Assembly (NCBI GenBank): GCA_002299865.1
Contig: DBNV01000048.1
Location: forward strand, 4,445-11,153
Length of the DNA stretch: 6,709 bases
Reading direction: 5' to 3'
Source: Desulfonatronaceae bacterium UBA663
Lineage (GTDB): Bacteria > Desulfobacterota > Desulfovibrionia > Desulfovibrionales > Desulfonatronaceae
Part shown: positions 5,883 through 6,709 of the stretch, piece after piece
Layout of the letters: every line of letters starts with the position of its first letter
How positions within the stretch are numbered: position 1 is the first letter of the stretch
Notes under the pieces: model-generated
What the model was told of the DNA's origin: nothing
Seen by the model: the letters and a program-made list of their open reading frames with translations, nothing else
Databases searched by the model: none
Program-made: the position numbers and the translations under genes

Positions 5883-6666
5883 TGGCTCTGCCGTGTCCCA
5901 AAACAATCCCATCGCCCGGTTCCGGAAGAAAGCCATGAGCACCAAAACCATCGGCGAGCATGTTCCGGATAACCCCTGCATTTTCCCGCCGCACTCGACG
6001 GTTGACATGCACCAGGGCCAGGCTGCGCGCCCCGACGTTGCGGGCCAGATCCAGGCAGCCCGGCACCCCCCCATGGCCGGGCGTGTCCGGTTCCAGACCG
6101 TAGGCCTCGTGAACAAGCAGGTCCACGTTCGCCGCAAGCCCAGCCGTTGCAGGCGTTGGCTGGCCATCTCCGCTGTAAAAAACGGATTTCCCCCGGCAAT
6201 CCAGACGCACGGCCAGGCACGGCGTCACGACGCTATGCTCGTTGGCCGCGAACGACCATAGTGCGCCCAAGAACTCCAAGGTCTTCCCCGCGACCGCCTC
6301 ACGACAGTGCACTGGATATTGCAGACGCGGCCTGAATCCGGGATAGGCCAGCTCAAGGGCGGACCAGACCTTTTCCTCAATTCCGGGCTGGCCGACGACG
6401 AGCAACGGCTTGGTCCGGCCTTCCTCCCAGAAGCGCAACAACAGCAGCGGCAAACCCAGGAAATGATCCCCGTGAAAATGGGAGATCCATACCGCGTTGA
6501 GATCCGCGCCGACTGAGCAATGGGCGTAATAGGCCGCCGCCGCCGTGAATCCGCAGTCCAGCAACACATGTCCGCTGTCTTGGGAATCATCCAAACAAAC
6601 CAGAACCGAGGTGTTCGGGTATCTTTCGTCAAAGGCCTCGCCTACGCCGATGAATTGAACGCGCAT
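5875..6666 (-). CDS. Metallo-beta-lactamase-fold hydrolase, RNase Z-like
   Basis: A 263-residue cytoplasmic metallohydrolase. The zinc-binding signature SHFHGDH is at 62-68 (His63, His65, Asp67, His68). The remaining expected ligands are His144 in NEHSV, Asp167 in YSGDG and His220 in LVHVN. LLVHEAYG at 183-190 and GHGGVPGCLDLA at 197-208, with His198, resemble the RNase Z motifs HE and HSTxxxA. The order and spacing resemble the ElaC/RNase Z-like branch rather than beta-lactamases. True tRNase Z is usually about 300 residues and has an exosite arm; I do not see a clear arm, so a different phosphodiesterase or hydrolase activity is equally possible. The start at 6666 has AGGAGAG (complement of 6671-6677) 4 nt upstream and the typical N-terminal strand VQFIGVGEAF. 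It is the first minus-strand gene here, directly coupled to the UMF1 transporter by an 8-nt overlap. Confidence 0.9.
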   Translation of the reverse strand: MRVQFIGVGEAFDERYPNTSVLVCLDDSQDSGHVLLDCGFTAAAAYYAHCSVGADLNAVWISHFHGDHFLGLPLLLLRFWEEGRTKPLLVVGQPGIEEKVWSALELAYPGFRPRLQYPVHCREAVAGKTLEFLGALWSFAANEHSVVTPCLAVRLDCRGKSVFYSGDGQPTPATAGLAANVDLLVHEAYGLEPDTPGHGGVPGCLDLARNVGARSLALVHVNRRVRRENAGVIRNMLADGFGAHGFLPEPGDGIVLGHGRANA

Positions 6667-6670
6667 GCTG

Positions 6671-6677
6671 CTCTCCT
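6671..6677 (-). promoter_or_regulatory. Ribosome binding site of the MBL-fold hydrolase gene
   Basis: AGGAGAG on the minus strand, 4 nt before the ATG at 6666-6664, confirms the start of the hydrolase. The remaining bases to the window edge (6678-6709) are too short to judge a promoter, and none is visible. Confidence 0.65.
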
Positions 6678-6709
6678 GTTTTGAAAATCCCTCTCCAGCA
6701 AGGAATGCT

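Noticed and set aside
5883..6167. 95-codon upstream extension of the transporter frame
   Set aside because: It lies inside the MBL hydrolase gene in another frame, with Trp/Arg/Cys-rich composition and no family match. UMF1 proteins start shortly before the W-x-x-D motif.

Overview
The window (roughly 58-60% G+C by eye) looks like chromosomal DNA of a mesophilic sulfate-reducing Desulfovibrionales-type bacterium (Desulfovibrio/Desulfomicrobium-like). The basis is the pairing of an LctP-type lactate permease with a long three-domain phosphate acetyltransferase and an acetate kinase. This is the core of incomplete lactate oxidation to acetate in that group. The taxonomic placement is an inference from gene content and protein flavour, not from a search.

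Left half (1-3973, plus strand): an operon-like run. It holds the 3' end of a lactate permease gene cut by the window edge, then pta after a 38-nt gap, then ackA overlapping pta by an ATGA. The permease imports lactate. Lactate is oxidised to pyruvate and acetyl-CoA by enzymes not encoded here. Pta converts acetyl-CoA to acetyl phosphate, and AckA makes ATP and acetate from it. A perfect 21-bp inverted repeat (4002-4047) lies just after ackA and probably terminates transcription from both sides.

Right half (4075-6666, minus strand): three genes converge on ackA. In order of transcription they are an RNase Z-like metallo-beta-lactamase-fold hydrolase, a UMF1-family major facilitator transporter whose start overlaps the hydrolase stop, and, after 170 bp, a small acylphosphatase-family protein. 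The small protein seems to have its own sigma-70-like promoter, with two tandem 15-bp dyad repeats just downstream of the -10 box that resemble a repressor operator.

The most unusual items are the acylphosphatase-like protein, which lacks both canonical catalytic residues (Lys and Ser in place of Arg and Asn) and has an enlarged phosphate-binding loop, and the tandem dyad element at its promoter. I see no RNA genes, mobile elements, CRISPR arrays or clear signs of recent horizontal transfer. Most of the window is well-known central metabolism.
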